Assembly: GCA_018398805.1 (NCBI GenBank)
Contig: JAGFBZ010000899.1
Location: 372,001 to 436,000 of the forward strand
Reading direction: 5' to 3'
DNA from: Hirundichthys speculiger
Taxonomy: Eukaryota; Chordata; Actinopteri; Beloniformes; Exocoetidae
DNA length: 64,000 bases
Part shown: one piece after another, positions 1-32,048 of the stretch
Position numbering within the stretch: position 1 is the stretch's first letter
How the letters are laid out: each line of letters starts with the position of its first letter
Notes under the pieces: model-generated
Told to the model about the DNA's origin: nothing
The model's database searches: none
What the model saw: only the letters and a program-made list of their open reading frames with translations
Position numbers and translations under genes: made by a program

Positions 1-285
1 TCAGTTTGTTCAGTCTCTTAAGTCACTGGCTCTGATGCTGCTCCCCCAACAGATAGGATTACGCTCTCCACAACAGACTTTATAGAAGATATGCAACATC
101 TTGCTGGATACAGTGAAGGACCTAAGCTTTCTCTAGAAGTAAAGTCTGGTCTGTTCCTTCTTAAACAGCATCAGTGTTGCATCTCCAGTTCAGTCTGTTG
201 TCCAGGTGAACACTGAGGTATTTATACTTCTCCACTTCTTCTCTCATGATGGAAATACTGGTTTGACTTATTCCTGATCCTGTTT
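1..285 (-). mobile_element. Degenerate LINE reverse-transcriptase C-terminal fragment
   Basis: Reading the minus strand gives a run containing VEKYKYLSVHLDNRLNW followed by NTDAV, a block that recurs near the C-terminus of teleost L2/CR1-type LINE ORF2 proteins. In-frame stops and shifts follow, so this is a dead copy. It continues beyond the left edge of the window. The clade is inferred from remembered motif shape, not from a search. Confidence 0.6.
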
Positions 286-1189
286 AAAAAAAAAAAAAAA
301 AAAAAATATCTACCTTTGTCTTGTTCACATTTAAGATCAAGATGATTAAATTAAATTGAAGTTTGAATGCTCAATCTTCAAACATGAGTGCTGCCATGTT
401 GCTGTGACGTCACTTCACCCCAATCAGCCTACATGGATTGTGCTTGAGTTTTCTGAACTAAAATCCAGAGTTCAGTGGGCCATTATATTGTTTTCAAAGC
501 AGAGGTTGCTTTTTAATCTCCAGCTCGATGTACAAATGAACTCAGAATTGCTTCCACATTGTAACACTGCAATGACAATTATAACATGCTTACAATTGTA
601 TTATGCTGTTCAGCTGTTTATGGGGGGGATCTACATAATTATCCAGAGACTGGAATATTTGGGCCTGCTCCCACACCGGTTTGAGATTTTTTTTTTCTTC
701 TCGTTTCTCCAGAGACAGCTTGAGTAAGTAATAACAAAAAGTCCAGTGCTTCAAGTACTTTTTATCATTTGTGTAGGTACGACGCTGCTTTGAGCACAAA
801 CACTTTTCCGTACGTCCTTTATTCCAGGCCAAGCACTGAAAGATCCACAATGGTGCATGTGTTTTTACATCGTCATGATTCTACTGGTTTTATCTACTTC
901 TGATGACTCCGGTAGAGACGAGACAGCCCTGAGTGAGGTTGCGTTTCATATTTCAGTAATCAGAGGATCACACCACTCTGACCAAATGCCAGTTTGAAAA
1001 GAGAATAGCTGGTGTGTGGACTGGAGACAACTTGTCAACAAACCCTTTAACTTGTAATTAAGCTTCAAAAAAACATGATCGTAAACAAGGACGCTAGACA
1101 TTCCAAAAAACAGTTTCCCTGTAATTCCCGCTTTCACAAAAATATGTAGGCTTGATTAATACAAAAGCAAGAATATAGAATCAGGAGTA
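286..1189. other. Intergenic stretch without recognised gene
   Basis: This holds an A-run near 284-306 and AT-rich sequence. Short open frames on both strands lack codon structure or family resemblance. It lies between the left-hand LINE fragment and the probable 3' end of prrc2b. Confidence 0.5.
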
Positions 1190-3328
1190 CATTTAAGAAA
1201 TCCCAAATGCTTTATTTCTTTCTTTGAATAAGTTTTTTTTTTCCTTCCCAAATCAAGGGAGAGTAATGATCAAATACCTGAAAGGATAAGAATCAGGTAA
1301 GATAAACAGAGTGCTGGATCAGATGTAGAAAGCACTGGTCCTCTGACAAAAATTAAATATGCATTTTAAAAGTACAAAAGCAAAAACATCAGGGCAACAT
1401 TTTGGTGCAGATAAAATGATGAGAAGCTTTAAAGATCTTTTGCAGCAAGGGATAAAAGGCTGAAATACTCCAAGACCAACAGACCTATCAACAAGTGAAA
1501 GCAGTCCATTTTCAGAACACAGTGACCTTTTCAACAATAAATCCTTAATCGTGCCACAATATCTAAAATGAGACGTGGGTTTCAGCCTTTCCCCACTGAC
1601 GAGGCTAGAATGTGCGGTTAAGTATGCATACACACATATACCAGTGAAACACTTAGACTGTAGTGTCATGGAGCATTATACTAAGCAGTAACATCTAACC
1701 AGTTATGACATAACATTGGTATTGTGTTTCAAAATAAATGTCCATTACCCAAAAGGGGGAGAAAAAAAAGGAAGATGCCAACAGCTTGACATTTTGAAAT
1801 AGAACACCTTAAAAGTCCTTCGTAGTCCACTGGAGCTGTTGTGCTTGCACAAATGAAGGAGAGACTGTACTTTAATTCAACGAGCAAAGCCAGACACCCC
1901 TTGTTTATGATCATTTGCGTCTAAATGTAAAAACTGAACTGTTTTTGGACCCCGATTGTGATCATAGTCAGGCCGCATTTATTGCTAGTGCCACTTCAGA
2001 GACCAGATGTTGAATGGTCAAGCTGTACCCTCAGTTCCCTACAGTACTGTTCAGTGAGATTTCAAGGAAGTTTTCTCCCAGAGGGATTAAAAGAAAATTC
2101 AGCAAATCAACCCAGGTTGAGAAAAGTTTTTTTTTTCCTTTTTTTAAAAATAAAAATACCACATCACATGTTCATTAACACACGATTTGATTCATTACAA
2201 CCCAAGCAAAGCAATATGCAAATGTTTCGGTGAGCTATGTGGGGGTCCTTTACAGCAACTCAGAATACCCCAACCCAAACTTCACAATAAGCCCAAAGCT
2301 GCTGTCAGCTTCGTTGATCAAAATCCATAGTTTACGTCAGCGTAATAAATGCCAAGTTCAGATCCAGTCTATGAAATGTTGATAGTTTCTAGATAGGAGT
2401 CTTGCAAGTTCACACACTCAGCAAATCACATGCACACGCTGTGCCAATGTCAGTGAAGTTCCCATGGAAGCAACATGATTTTGATAACTGTTTATCTTTT
2501 TTTTTGTTCAATATACAAATAGAATAAGCAACAGAATGTATAAATCAAAGAACAGTTTAAAGAACGGAGACTGTCTACCAATATAAGCAGTTTTTTCACA
2601 GTTCATGGTTGTGTTGGGCACCTCAAAGATGCATTTCTGCGATGGTGCTCTTGACTTCTGCGATTGTTGACATGCAAGGATGTTCAAAAACATGGAGTTG
2701 CCTTTTTTTTTTTTGACTACTAATTAAAAAAAAAAAAGTTTCACTAGTAGCTTTGATGGGTGGTCATGATGTTAAACTTTATTTACCAGCAAAACAACAA
2801 CAAAAATGACACAAGTGCCCCACTGCATTTCAAATTTGTTAAAAAGAAAATAACAGAGTTTGCTTCTCATAGTAAGTTGTGTCGAGTGTCTTGCCAGGTC
2901 TTGAGGGCCTCAGTCCATATTCAGGGAGTAAATACAGTTTGGCAAAACGGTATGAAAAATGAGCCATCTGAACAGGCCATTTTTCTTTTTCCAACTTGCA
3001 AGAAAAACACAAAACAAACATCTTTTCTCTTAACCAATCTCCCCTTAAAAGTGACTAATAAATTAAAGAGGACTTTGAAGAGATCTGCTTAAAAGACGGT
3101 CTGTGTGTATGCATATATATATTTATATATATTTATATATCTATACGTGGTGTGAAATAATAGTGTCCAGTTCTGACAGTCCAAGAAGGGAAATTCATTA
3201 TGATATCTGCATGTGTATGCCCCTTGCCTTGGTGCCTTGGGATAAGGTATGTTTTAGAATGCTCAGACATTGGTCAAGGAGCGTTGTGTTGGCAGGCTTG
3301 GAGGTAATGAGGAGTTTTAGGTCCATTT
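1190..3328 (-). other. prrc2b: Probable 3'UTR of prrc2b
   Basis: The sequence runs directly on from the prrc2b stop codon at 3329-3331 with no sign of another gene. Minus-strand AATAAA signals appear as TTTATT at 2778-2783, 1978-1983 and 1211-1216, so a transcript could end near any of them. The low-coordinate boundary is an inference. Several homopolymer runs (around 2110, 2700, 2730) and an AT-rich tract near 3113-3140 are inside it. Confidence 0.45.
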
Positions 3329-22410
<19,082 letters not shown>

Positions 22411-23159
22411 CTGCAAAGAGAAAAAATTCCCACATTAATGAACTCATCACTGGCAGAAAAAATAACCTACATGAAAAAGATAAATTCATAAATTAACTTG
22501 AAGTGAACAGTGTTTAAATATTTTAAATAGTGAATTTTCTTTACTTTAAATGAAGCCCAAAAAAAAAAAAAATCAAGATCCCAGATAGAGGGAACTTTTA
22601 AATAACTAAATGCAAATATCATTTACGTATGCTGATTCCCACAGTTCAATGAATCCTTCAAGAGTTTTCAGGTGAATTTGTGTCTGAATTTATGCTTGCA
22701 TAAATTTCATCATTTACTTCAAGTCCAGACTTTATTTTCCCTATTCCAACCTCGAGGCATGATCCCCAGCATGACCAACATACCTGTGATGAGGAGGACA
22801 CTCAGCCACTGCTGTTTTTAACAACTACAAATTAACTAAACGATAACTGATGATCTAAGAGGACCATGCTGTCTTCCTTAAGTAGAAAACAACAGAGTGT
22901 TAGCAGGAGTGGTGATCACTCTGAACAAATTTTAAGACTCCACAAGTACTGCATTATAAGGGATGACTCTCACAACAACCCCAGACAACTGTTATGGTTA
23001 AACACCACGCTATTTGGGAAAATTTCCCCAAGACACTATTTTAGCTGAATTAAAGAGAACTATTCAGCTATAATTAAATTTGGCTATAATTAAAGAGGAA
23101 CATTTTCATTTTTATGGCACAGTATTCATATTGCTGCCACCAATGTTTTCCGTTATAGA

Positions 23160-23835
23160 AAGGAGAGGAATGAAGGTTAGCCGCAGCAAGAGAGTACATG
23201 TGTGTGAATGAGAGGAACCCAAGTGGAACGATGAGGCTACAGGGAGCAGAGATAAAGATGGTGGAGGATTTCAAGTACTTAGGGTCAACAGTCCAGAGCA
23301 ACAGGAGAGTGTGGAAAAGTGGTGAAGAAGTGTGTGAATGCAGATTGGAATGGGTGGAGAAAAGTGACAGGTGTGATACAAGAGTTTCATACGAATGAAA
23401 GGAGAGGGGTACAGGACGGTGGTGAGACCAGTAATGTTGTATGGATTAGAGACTGTGGCAGTGAGGAAGACAGGAGACGGAGTTGTAGGTAGCAGAGGTT
23501 AAAATGTTGAGGTTCTTTTGGGAGTGGAGGGTGGATAGGATTAGGAATGAGTACATCAGAAGGGCAGCACATGTTAGATGTTTTGGAGAGAAAGTCAGAG
23601 AGGCCAGACTGAGGTGGTATGGACACGTACAGAGGAGGGATAGTGAATATATGAGTAGAAGGATGATGAGGTTGGAACTGCCAGGCAGGAGGCCTAGAGG
23701 AAAATCAAAGACGAGATTTATGGATGTGGTGAAAGAGGACATGAAGTTAGTTGGTGTGAGAGAAGACGCAGAGGATAGTTAGATAGAGATGATGATTTGC
23801 TGTGGCAACCCCTGAGGGGAAAAGCAGATGTTTTC
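23160..23835 (+). mobile_element. RTE-like LINE 3' fragment in prrc2b intron 1
   Basis: An open segment at 23504-23782 contains EARLRWYGHVQRRDSEYMSR and LELPGRRPRGKSKTRFMDVV then KEDMKLVGV, the standard C-terminal end of fish RTE-type LINE ORF2. The 3' tail GGCAACCCCTGAGGGGAAAAG is also typical. Upstream, 23198-23398 encodes the preceding MVEDFKYLGSTVQSN block in another frame, so the copy is shifted and dead. Confidence 0.75.
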
Positions 23836-26800
23836 CAACATAGAGCATGCAATACAGTCAACAATCTTAATGCACTGTTATCAGTTTGAAAGTATTTTTT
23901 CCACCCCTATTGAACAGCTGTATTTGCAAGAAACACTCATCTGAATACCCAGCAACAAATTAATTCAAAATAAGTAGCCTGCTTAAGTAGGCAACTTGTG
24001 TATTTGGAAACAGTGTACATTATTGAGCAGTAGGCTACATACCTTTATCCTCACTAAAATGTGGCTGATACTTAAAAAAAAAAAAAAAAAAAAAAACTTT
24101 TTCCTTTTGGTAGTTTCATCTATCAATATTTTAAAACATTAAAAAAAAGATTACATAAATTGAGCGTTGGGTCTTCCTACCTTTGTAAAAACGTACAAAC
24201 CAAATATATGCTAAAGCGATTGCGTGGATGTCTGATTTGTACACTTAAAGGGACTCAAAAACTAAAAAAAGTATTCTTAAGTATCTTATTACGTTCAGGA
24301 CAGTCAGTTTAGTCAACTGAATGCTGAATTGGTTGATACATAAGTGTTACGTTCATTAAAACATGCAGATTTCTGAATGTCGGATTCAGTACAGACTGTC
24401 ACAAATCTGTTGTGAGCTAAGAACGGCAACTCTTCATTAACAATTAAACCAGATGGTGCCAACTAACCTTTAATTTTTAAAATCTTACACATTTACCTGT
24501 ACAAAACATTTATCAGAAATTTATTTTACATTCAAACTGCTGCAGAATACAGCACGTCCTCCCTGTTACCAAACTAAAAGGTCTTTGTTCAATATCCCCA
24601 TTTATGGGACATTACTTTGGGTCTTTAAACTGGTTTCTTTTTTTACTAGGGCTGTAATGGATCACAGATGATCGACGGTCCACCTGGACCATTCCCCAAT
24701 CTGCAGCGTGCAATGTGAGCTGCAGATTCAAGCTTGAAAAAAATAAAAAATAAATAAACAGTTTTAATGCAGCAATGTGAATAGTGAGTGCTTAAATGAC
24801 AGTGGCGATCATGTGGAGCAGGAAGAACTTGACCAGGCTCTGGTATCTTTAAAGTAGCTGGTATAGGAGCGCTTTGGCTTCCCTGTTGACGACAGTCTGC
24901 ACTGAGCCAACACAGTTATTTTTCCAGGGAAGAACATGTCAGGCTAAGGCTGAGGTAACTGCACAGATCCCCAATTGCAGCAGACATAAGACGCTCTTTC
25001 ACTAACGGGGGATTCCGGAAAGCAAAATATGTTTATGCCCCTTTCCTTTTAAAAACTTTACAAAAAAAAAAAAAAAAAGGAATCCAAACCATGCCTCAAA
25101 AACCATGGTATGAGCAGAACTATAAAGTATGAGGCCTGACATCAGGTCTGTTGTAAATCTACTGCAATGAAACTGAGCTTTTTCAACATGTTGCGTGTGG
25201 AGCAGGAGCATGGAGACAAGGGGGAAAAAAAACTGGTAGTGCAACACTGGAAAGGTTTCTCCTGCTCAGTACAGTGTTGTTTTTTTGTTGTTGTTGTTTT
25301 TGGTTTAAACCAAGGTGATATATCAAATTCCTGAAACATCCAATGTTTTCTTCAACCACCAAAAACACCTGCTCGTCCAGTATCAGGCACCATGATTTTT
25401 CTCACAACTTTACATTTTCCACTGTAGATTCCAGTGAAAGATAGAGGTTGCTGGCTGTAAGTGAGCGGTGTCATTTTCTGTGTTAGATTACATTAGGTGT
25501 TCTATAAATTGGATGATGTTTCCATCAATCTAGCTGTGTAGGCCTAACTCCGGTGGTCAAGTTAAATTAATAAACTTCAGTATTTCTCAAAGACAGTCAT
25601 ATTTATGTGAGACTGAGGCCCACGACAGCTTAAGAGTTTAATAGTTACTGAACACAACTCAAGTTTTACAGCTCTCATTATACATATGATAAACATGCTG
25701 CTACCAGCAGTGGAAAATAATTTCATCACCATGTGCTGGTGCATCCATGACTGACGAAAATGCATGTACATTTTAGGTTTAGGTTTGTCAATCATAACTT
25801 TGCTCTCTGTTTATTAAGTAAAACTGCAGTGTAGATAGCTTTTGCCAACACCGAAATAAGGCATTTGCATTTCAGAGATGATCCAAAGAGATTGAAATCT
25901 TTCTCAAAGTCTGCCTTCTGTCATTAACAGTATTTTTTGGTTCATAAAGCACAGGAGTTCACTCGACTCCAATGAAAGGGAGTATGCTGAAAAGTTATTA
26001 TAAATATTAATATTTCTTTTTTTTCTTTAACAAGCTACATCTACCCACCTGCCTAACCCACCTTTTAGTCAGGAAAATTATTAAGTCTAATGGATCCCAT
26101 ATCATAAAACTGTTGTGCCTTACTTCTATTTCCAGCTTGAAACGCCTACTTCCATCTTCTCTTGGATTGGTGTCAAGCTACTATGTAGGAAGATGTGATT
26201 TTTACAGACTTACTTGACTTTTCACAAAACATATCAAAACCGTGATCTGAAAATGTCAAGGTAAGCTTTGATCAATCAAAATATCATCAATAGTTCATAC
26301 TAAACTGGCCAGTAATACCTCGTCACTTTGTGAAAAGTTTTTCTCAAGAAATGGGTCTGGTACGCCTCCCGTCAACAGCCATTAACCCCAGTACACCAAT
26401 TACAATAGGGCGGGCTTTATGTGATAACTCCTGGAGCTTCAAAGAGCCACAACTCATAGCACCCAAGATCACGGCAGAATTGCTAATAACAACTTCGATC
26501 AACAGTTTTATAGCGAAACCAATAATGCATTTGCTGACGTTGGTACTCCACTGCACGACATTTGATGTCTTGTTGATTCTGCTTTGACAGTCACTCTGCC
26601 TACATCACATACTTTATTTCTCTGATTAATATGCCTAACCAATGTCGTCCAGTGGCGGCATCTTCGGCATTCATCGGTGCTGCCCCATGGAAATCGAATT
26701 CAAACCCAGGGGAACCATACTAAAAGAGGCTACACGAATACCACAAAAATGCTGCTATTTTTATCAGCTTGGTGGCAGCACCTGTCGTAATGGGGCTTTC

Positions 26801-26928
26801 TGCCTGGTAAAGAAAGAAAAACCAGCCAAAATAAGTGACACAGATAATTCATTTTACATCATTTTCTACCCTCAAACAATCATGGTGTACTACTCCAATG
26901 CAGCAGTGTACATTACATAGCTATAAAG

Positions 26929-27554
26929 TAGTGCTGGGCGATATGGAAAAAATCATATATCACGATATGGACTATTTTATATCACGATAACGATATATAT
27001 CACGATATACCATAATAAAGTATGTTTTCAGCTATTCTCTGAAAAGTTTACTTTTCAACTTTATTTTGAAAGGACATTTAGCTGAACTGTCACAAACATA
27101 CATTTTAGTGCAGCAAAAACAGGTAGGTACAGAGGTACAGTAGCTTTCACATTTTTTTTAAAGTGCACAACAGTTTCTGAGAGGAAAAACACATTTTTGC
27201 ACTAAAGTTCAGCTATAAATAATAAACACAAATTATTTTTCAACTTTCTGAAATTCGTAACCTTGTAGTGCAAAGTTTGCAAACCAATATAAAGTGTCTA
27301 AAGTACACATCAGGGTTGAAGAGAACTCTGTTTAAGGCATTAACCAGGAATAAAAGTGCAAACATAAAAGGCTACTTTGTAGAAGTAGATATGTTTCTAT
27401 CAAATTTATCATTGCAGGTTATTTAATTACATATTTGCTGTAATAATTGCTAAAATTAGGTTAGAAATGATAGAAACGATAGAAACAATAGAAGAGAAAT
27501 TGGCACGATATACACTTGTCTCCACGATATGTATCGTCATATTGCCCAGCACTA
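26929..27554. mobile_element. hAT-type non-autonomous transposon in prrc2b intron 1
   Basis: The ends are TAGTGCTGGGCGATATG and, reversed, TAGTGCTGGGCAATATG, with repeated ATATCACGATA sub-terminal motifs inside. It is flanked by the direct repeat CTATAAAG (26921-26928 and 27555-27562). At 626 bp with no transposase frame it depends on another copy for mobility. Confidence 0.92.
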
Positions 27555-29835
27555 CTATAAAGCAAAGAAGCTACACATCTATCCCTTCATCGCTGGTGAG
27601 ACGTGGGCAAAGAGGCTAAAAGATCTCTGCGCTGAGAAGATGGAAGACACTGATTTAGTGTAAGAGGAAGGACAAGACAGGTGAGAATGTCAATGCACTG
27701 AACCTCACAAGAAGTTCCAGGCTATGTTCCCATCATTTCGACATGGAAAAGATCAGCACTGTTGGCTACATAAGTGGTGATCCTCTCTACTTTTCCTGGA
27801 ATAACTGGGGGAAGCCACTAGTGCAGAGGACATAAAGATACAGATCTGCAAAGTCCCAGATGAGTGCGAGAGCTGCCTCCTTACACATCATACCCAGGCT
27901 CTATTCAATGCATTGAAGAGTTGGCCACACGAGGTTCACACCTGTCCAGTAAATAAAATCCCATATTTGAATATTACAAGCAGCAATACACTCACTTATG
28001 TTCAATGTGAAGAAACAAGAGGCAGGAAATACAACTCTAACTTCTAAAAATACAGAAGACAAAAAAATAAAGCCAAAGAAAAGACAGAAACAAGAAGATA
28101 TAACAAAACTGAAATGAAAGCTACAAATCCCAATTTGTTTCTGAGCTTGGTGAAAATTATGAAACCACATTTCTAAATGTTTGTCAGCCTTTGACACAAA
28201 TCTACAAAACATCTAAATTATGCAAATATCACTGAAAGCCATTTGTTTTGTTTTGTTTTTCCTTTCTCCACCCAACCCAGAGTAATGAAACTGGGATACA
28301 TGGTCAGATCTGTGATCAAAGTGTAGCTGTTTCTAATCTGTGTTTACATTAAAAACTTCCTTGTTCATAGGATGTGAAACAAGCACATAAGCAATGGGGA
28401 GAGGTCCATTTGTATTGTATACAAACAAATATGTACCTTTAATCGACAGGTGACAATTTTCACCTGTCGGTTTCATATAAATGTATATACTAGAGCAATA
28501 AAACAATACACAAGCACACACACAAAAAAAAACGCCAAATAGTGTAGTTTGAGCAGGGAACTCCTCCATCCCTCGGCGATGAAGGCCCCTAAATTTAAGC
28601 TCCGCATAGGCGTTTTACTGGAACCAAAAGCATAAAATATTCTCTCAATGATCTGTTTAGCTTGCTATCGAAGAAAAAAAAATACACAAATCCCTGCATT
28701 TTTTCAGTAGCAGGAATAAATCATTTCTATAAATATCACCAAATTAGATATTTAGTTTGAATATTAAGGTAGCGCCAAGTCAGCTAACGGTTTCAAGCTC
28801 TGGTAATAAAAATCAAACATTTAAATGCGGCTTTACCACAAACAACACAAAACCTAACAAGGAATATCAGTGAATATGGTTTAAATAAAACTATAAAGCT
28901 ACAACCAAATAATCTCTTTTGACCTCTTGTTAGTGATCTCAATAACAGCTACCGTCTTCGGTGCTAATTCTAGCACACCAGACGGACATCAGTAACTTCA
29001 CTGCACGAAATCAAAAACAGCGTTTTTTCAGCGAAAAGACGAAACAACAGATGGTTTGGAATAGTTCATAACACTGTATGGATGACATAACGTATGTATA
29101 TGTCAGAGTCACGGTTCAAAAATAGCAGAAAAAAACTCTAACTTGACTAAGTAGCTGAGCATCACTGCTGCCTGATGGCTAACCCCAAATCACTACGTAA
29201 ACGTCAAACTAACAAATAATTGTCCCGTGTTGTTTATAATTACTCAATCAGCTTTAACGCTTTGATAAGACTAGCAACATAATTTACAGCTTGCTCACTT
29301 TGGCGAGCAAGCTGAAATAACTAAATAATTTGCGGTTGTTTAGCATTAGCTAACTGTCTCCCACAGAAAACTGCCGAGACGGCTATCCCGTTAAACTTCA
29401 AGTGTACTTCTACAAACACAGCCCCACAGACTAGAAGGTTTTCCTGTGCATTTGAATTTTTGGTTACATTTTTTAATACGGAGTATTTTTGTTGAAATCT
29501 ATATAAAACACTCAGACCCGTGCCATCATTTTCAACCTTCCTTGGCTTTCTGAACGGGCTGAAGACAGCGATGGGAATGTAGGACAAGGCGATTAAAAAT
29601 GGCTGCTGCCAAGAACAAAGCAACAATAAACTGGGCAGCAAAGAAGATCTGCAAAACAGGCGATCTCACGTAGCTCTGCATCCAAAACTCACCAGATTCA
29701 ACAACTAAAGAATATCTTCAGATGAGTGACAGTGATATAATTCCACAAAATGTTGTCAATTCAAAGGATGGATAGCGATTCTAAAGCCCAATCTTCATAG
29801 GTTCAACCGACCGTCGGGTTGTTGCTGGGTCTTAC

Positions 29836-29960
29836 CCGGCCTGAGAATGAACAGGGCAGTGTGCAGGCTTGATCGCCTCAGCTCAGAGCGTCATACGTCA
29901 CCAAAGGACGTCGCCAAGCCCGTACCGCCACTGCCGCCTCCTGTTGAATTTCCGCAATTA
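29836..29960 (-). promoter_or_regulatory. prrc2b: Probable prrc2b first (non-coding) exon and core promoter
   Basis: A donor CCGG/GTAAG sits at 29834-29835 in a CpG-containing stretch unlike the AT-rich flanks. A CRE-like TGACGT (plus 29895-29900) and a GACGTC lie just upstream on the minus strand. Human PRRC2B also has a non-coding first exon before the start-codon exon. The transcription start cannot be fixed from sequence alone. Confidence 0.55.
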
Positions 29961-30205
29961 CAGAAACACCTCGCTTAATTTTTCCAGCGATGTTCATAAC
30001 ATTCTGAACCGTACTATTAAAAACTGCAATAAGTGTCACGCAATAAAGAGCCACAAATTCATATTGAGACGAATTTTATATTTGATATAATTATATTAGT
30101 GCAATTATTCTAGATCAAAGGAAGCAGCCAACTGATGAGATTTCAAATGGAACCAAACTTTTGTGTACTTCTATGATACTAAAGAACTCAATTTCTCATT
30201 ATACA

Positions 30206-30768
30206 AATGATGCGAGGTCACCACACCAGACAGGACCCCAGATGCAGGATGTGCAAAGATGCCTCTGAAACAGTGCAGCATATCACAGCAGGGTGTAAGA
30301 TGCTGGCAGGTAGCAGGCATAATTCACAGAAATATCTGTAAAGAGTATGGACTGGACCTCCCAGGGTCAAGATGGGGGACATCTCCAAAGGTGATTGAGA
30401 ATGTGGTGTCTGTCAAGATCCTGTGGGCTTCCAGATCCAAACTGACAAACTGGTGATGGCTAATCAGTCTGACATAGAGGTGGTGGATCAACAAAAAGAG
30501 GGACAGCAGTGGTGGTGGATGTGGCCATCCCAAGTAAGGGCAACATCAGGAAGAAGGAACACAAGAAGCTCAGGAAATACCAGGGGCTGAAGGAAGAGTT
30601 CGAAAAAATGTGGAGTGTGAAGGCAGCAGTGGCGCTAATAGTGGAAGATCTCATCCCTGAGCTGGATTGGTGGGTCCAGCAGATACCAGGAACAACATCT
30701 GAGATCTCTGTCCAGAAGAGCACATTACTGGGAACAGGTAAGATGCTGCGCAGAATCCTCAGGCTCCC
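30206..30768 (+). mobile_element. LINE ORF2 C-terminal fragment
   Basis: It reads, across frames, CRMCKDASETVQHITAGCK, then NICKEYGLDLPGS and, at 30509-30760, VVDVAIPSKGNIRKKEHKKL, KYQGLKEEFEKMW and QQIPGTTSEISVQKS. This is a familiar zinc-knuckle plus endonuclease-like tail of an animal LINE; I cannot name the clade confidently. Frame changes show it is inactive. Confidence 0.65.
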
Positions 30769-30792
30769 ATATATATATATATATATATATAT

Positions 30793-30852
<60 letters not shown>
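30769..30852. repeat. (AT)n microsatellite
   Basis: About 84 bases of AT dinucleotides with one internal GATAT interruption near 30793-30797, starting at the very end of the LINE fragment. Confidence 0.95.
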
Positions 30853-30856
<4 letters not shown>

Positions 30857-30916
30857 TAGTGCTGACTTAAATTATATCTGTTACATTGATCTTTCTAATT
30901 CTCAATATCATTTACA

Positions 30917-32048
30917 ACCCCTTAAGATGTTGTGTAAAGTGTGAGTATAAACAGAATGCGATGATTTGCAAATCTCATAAATCCATATTTTCTCCATAAT
31001 AGAATATAAAGAACATATCAGATCCATCAAACTTAGACATTTTACCTTTTCATGAAAAATATTAGCTCATTCTGACTTTGATGGTAACAACACATGTCAA
31101 AAAAGTTGTAACAGGGCGATGTTTACCATTGCGTCTTTTAACAACTCTCTGTCAAACGTCTAGGACGTGAGGAGACCAGTTGTTGAGTTTCAGGAGAGGA
31201 ATGTTGTTCCATTCTTGTCTGATGCTGGATTCTAGCTGCTCAACAGTCCTGGGCCTTTGCTGCTGGATTTTTAGTTTTACGATGCACCGAAGGTTTTCTA
31301 CTGGTGAAAGAACTGGACTGCAGTCAGGCCAGTTCAGCACCTGGTCTCTTCTCCTGCAAAGTCACGCTGTTGTGATGGATGCAATATGTGGATCAGCATT
31401 GTCTTGCTGAAATATCCAAGGCCTTTCCTGAGAGAGAGCATATGTTGCTCTAAAACCTTTAGGTCTCCACAGCATTGATGGCGCCTGTCCAGATGTGTAA
31501 GTACACCATATGTACTAATGTGACCTTATACGCACAGACACTCCTCCTGATTCTCTCAATCCTTTGATGGTATTATGTACTTCAGATAGTGGGATTTTCA
31601 AAGTTTTTGTAATTTTTCATTGGGAAACATTTTTCTGAAATTGTTCCACAATTTTTAGTTGCAGTTTGTCACAGATTGGTGAACCTCTTTTCATCTTTAC
31701 ATCCCAGGAGGCTCTGCCTCCCTGAAAGGCTCCCTTTATACCCAGTCATGTTACTGACCTGTTGCCAGTTCACCTAATTAGTTACAAAAATGCTCCTCCA
31801 GTTGTCTTCCAGTTTGCACCAATAACCTTGCCAGCATTTTTTTTGTACCTGTTCTAACTTTTTTGAGTTATGTTGCATTCCATCAAAATAAGCAAATATT
31901 TTCCATGAAATGTTAAAATGACTCAGTTTCAACAGCTGAAATGTTCTTTATGTTCTGTTGGGAATAAAATATGGGTTTTTGAGATTTGCAAATCATTACA
32001 TTCCATTTTTATTTATGTTTTACACACCCAGCTTTATTGGAAGTGGGC
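30917..32048. mobile_element. DNA transposon remnant with about 160 bp terminal inverted repeats
   Basis: Both ends share, in inverted orientation, ATGATTTGCAAATCTCA, then a CCATATTTT block, ATAAAGAACAT, CATGAAAA and a block ending TCAAAAAAGTT. The middle carries a minus-strand stretch (31152-31340) resembling a transposase tail: LNWPDCSPVLSPVENLR and VEQLESSIRQEWNNIP. The superfamily is not certain. Confidence 0.7.

Larger units (their letters stand above)
22411..29835 (-). other. prrc2b intron 1
   Basis: 7.4 kb between the probable 5'UTR exon and the start-codon exon. It holds the RTE-like LINE (23160-23835), the hAT element (26929-27554), poly-A runs near 24070 and 25060, and otherwise AT-rich sequence without a gene. 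Confidence 0.6.

Noticed and set aside
356..727. 123-codon plus-strand ORF
   Set aside because: It has no family resemblance, sits in AT-rich non-coding sequence next to a dead LINE, and lacks splice context.
23504..23782. Possible host gene with an RWYGHVQRRD motif
   Set aside because: It is the C-terminal tail of a dispersed RTE-like LINE.
29321..29641. 106-codon minus-strand ORF just inside prrc2b intron 1
   Set aside because: No recognisable domain, mixed composition, and it lies between the 5'UTR exon donor and the start-codon exon; most likely chance.
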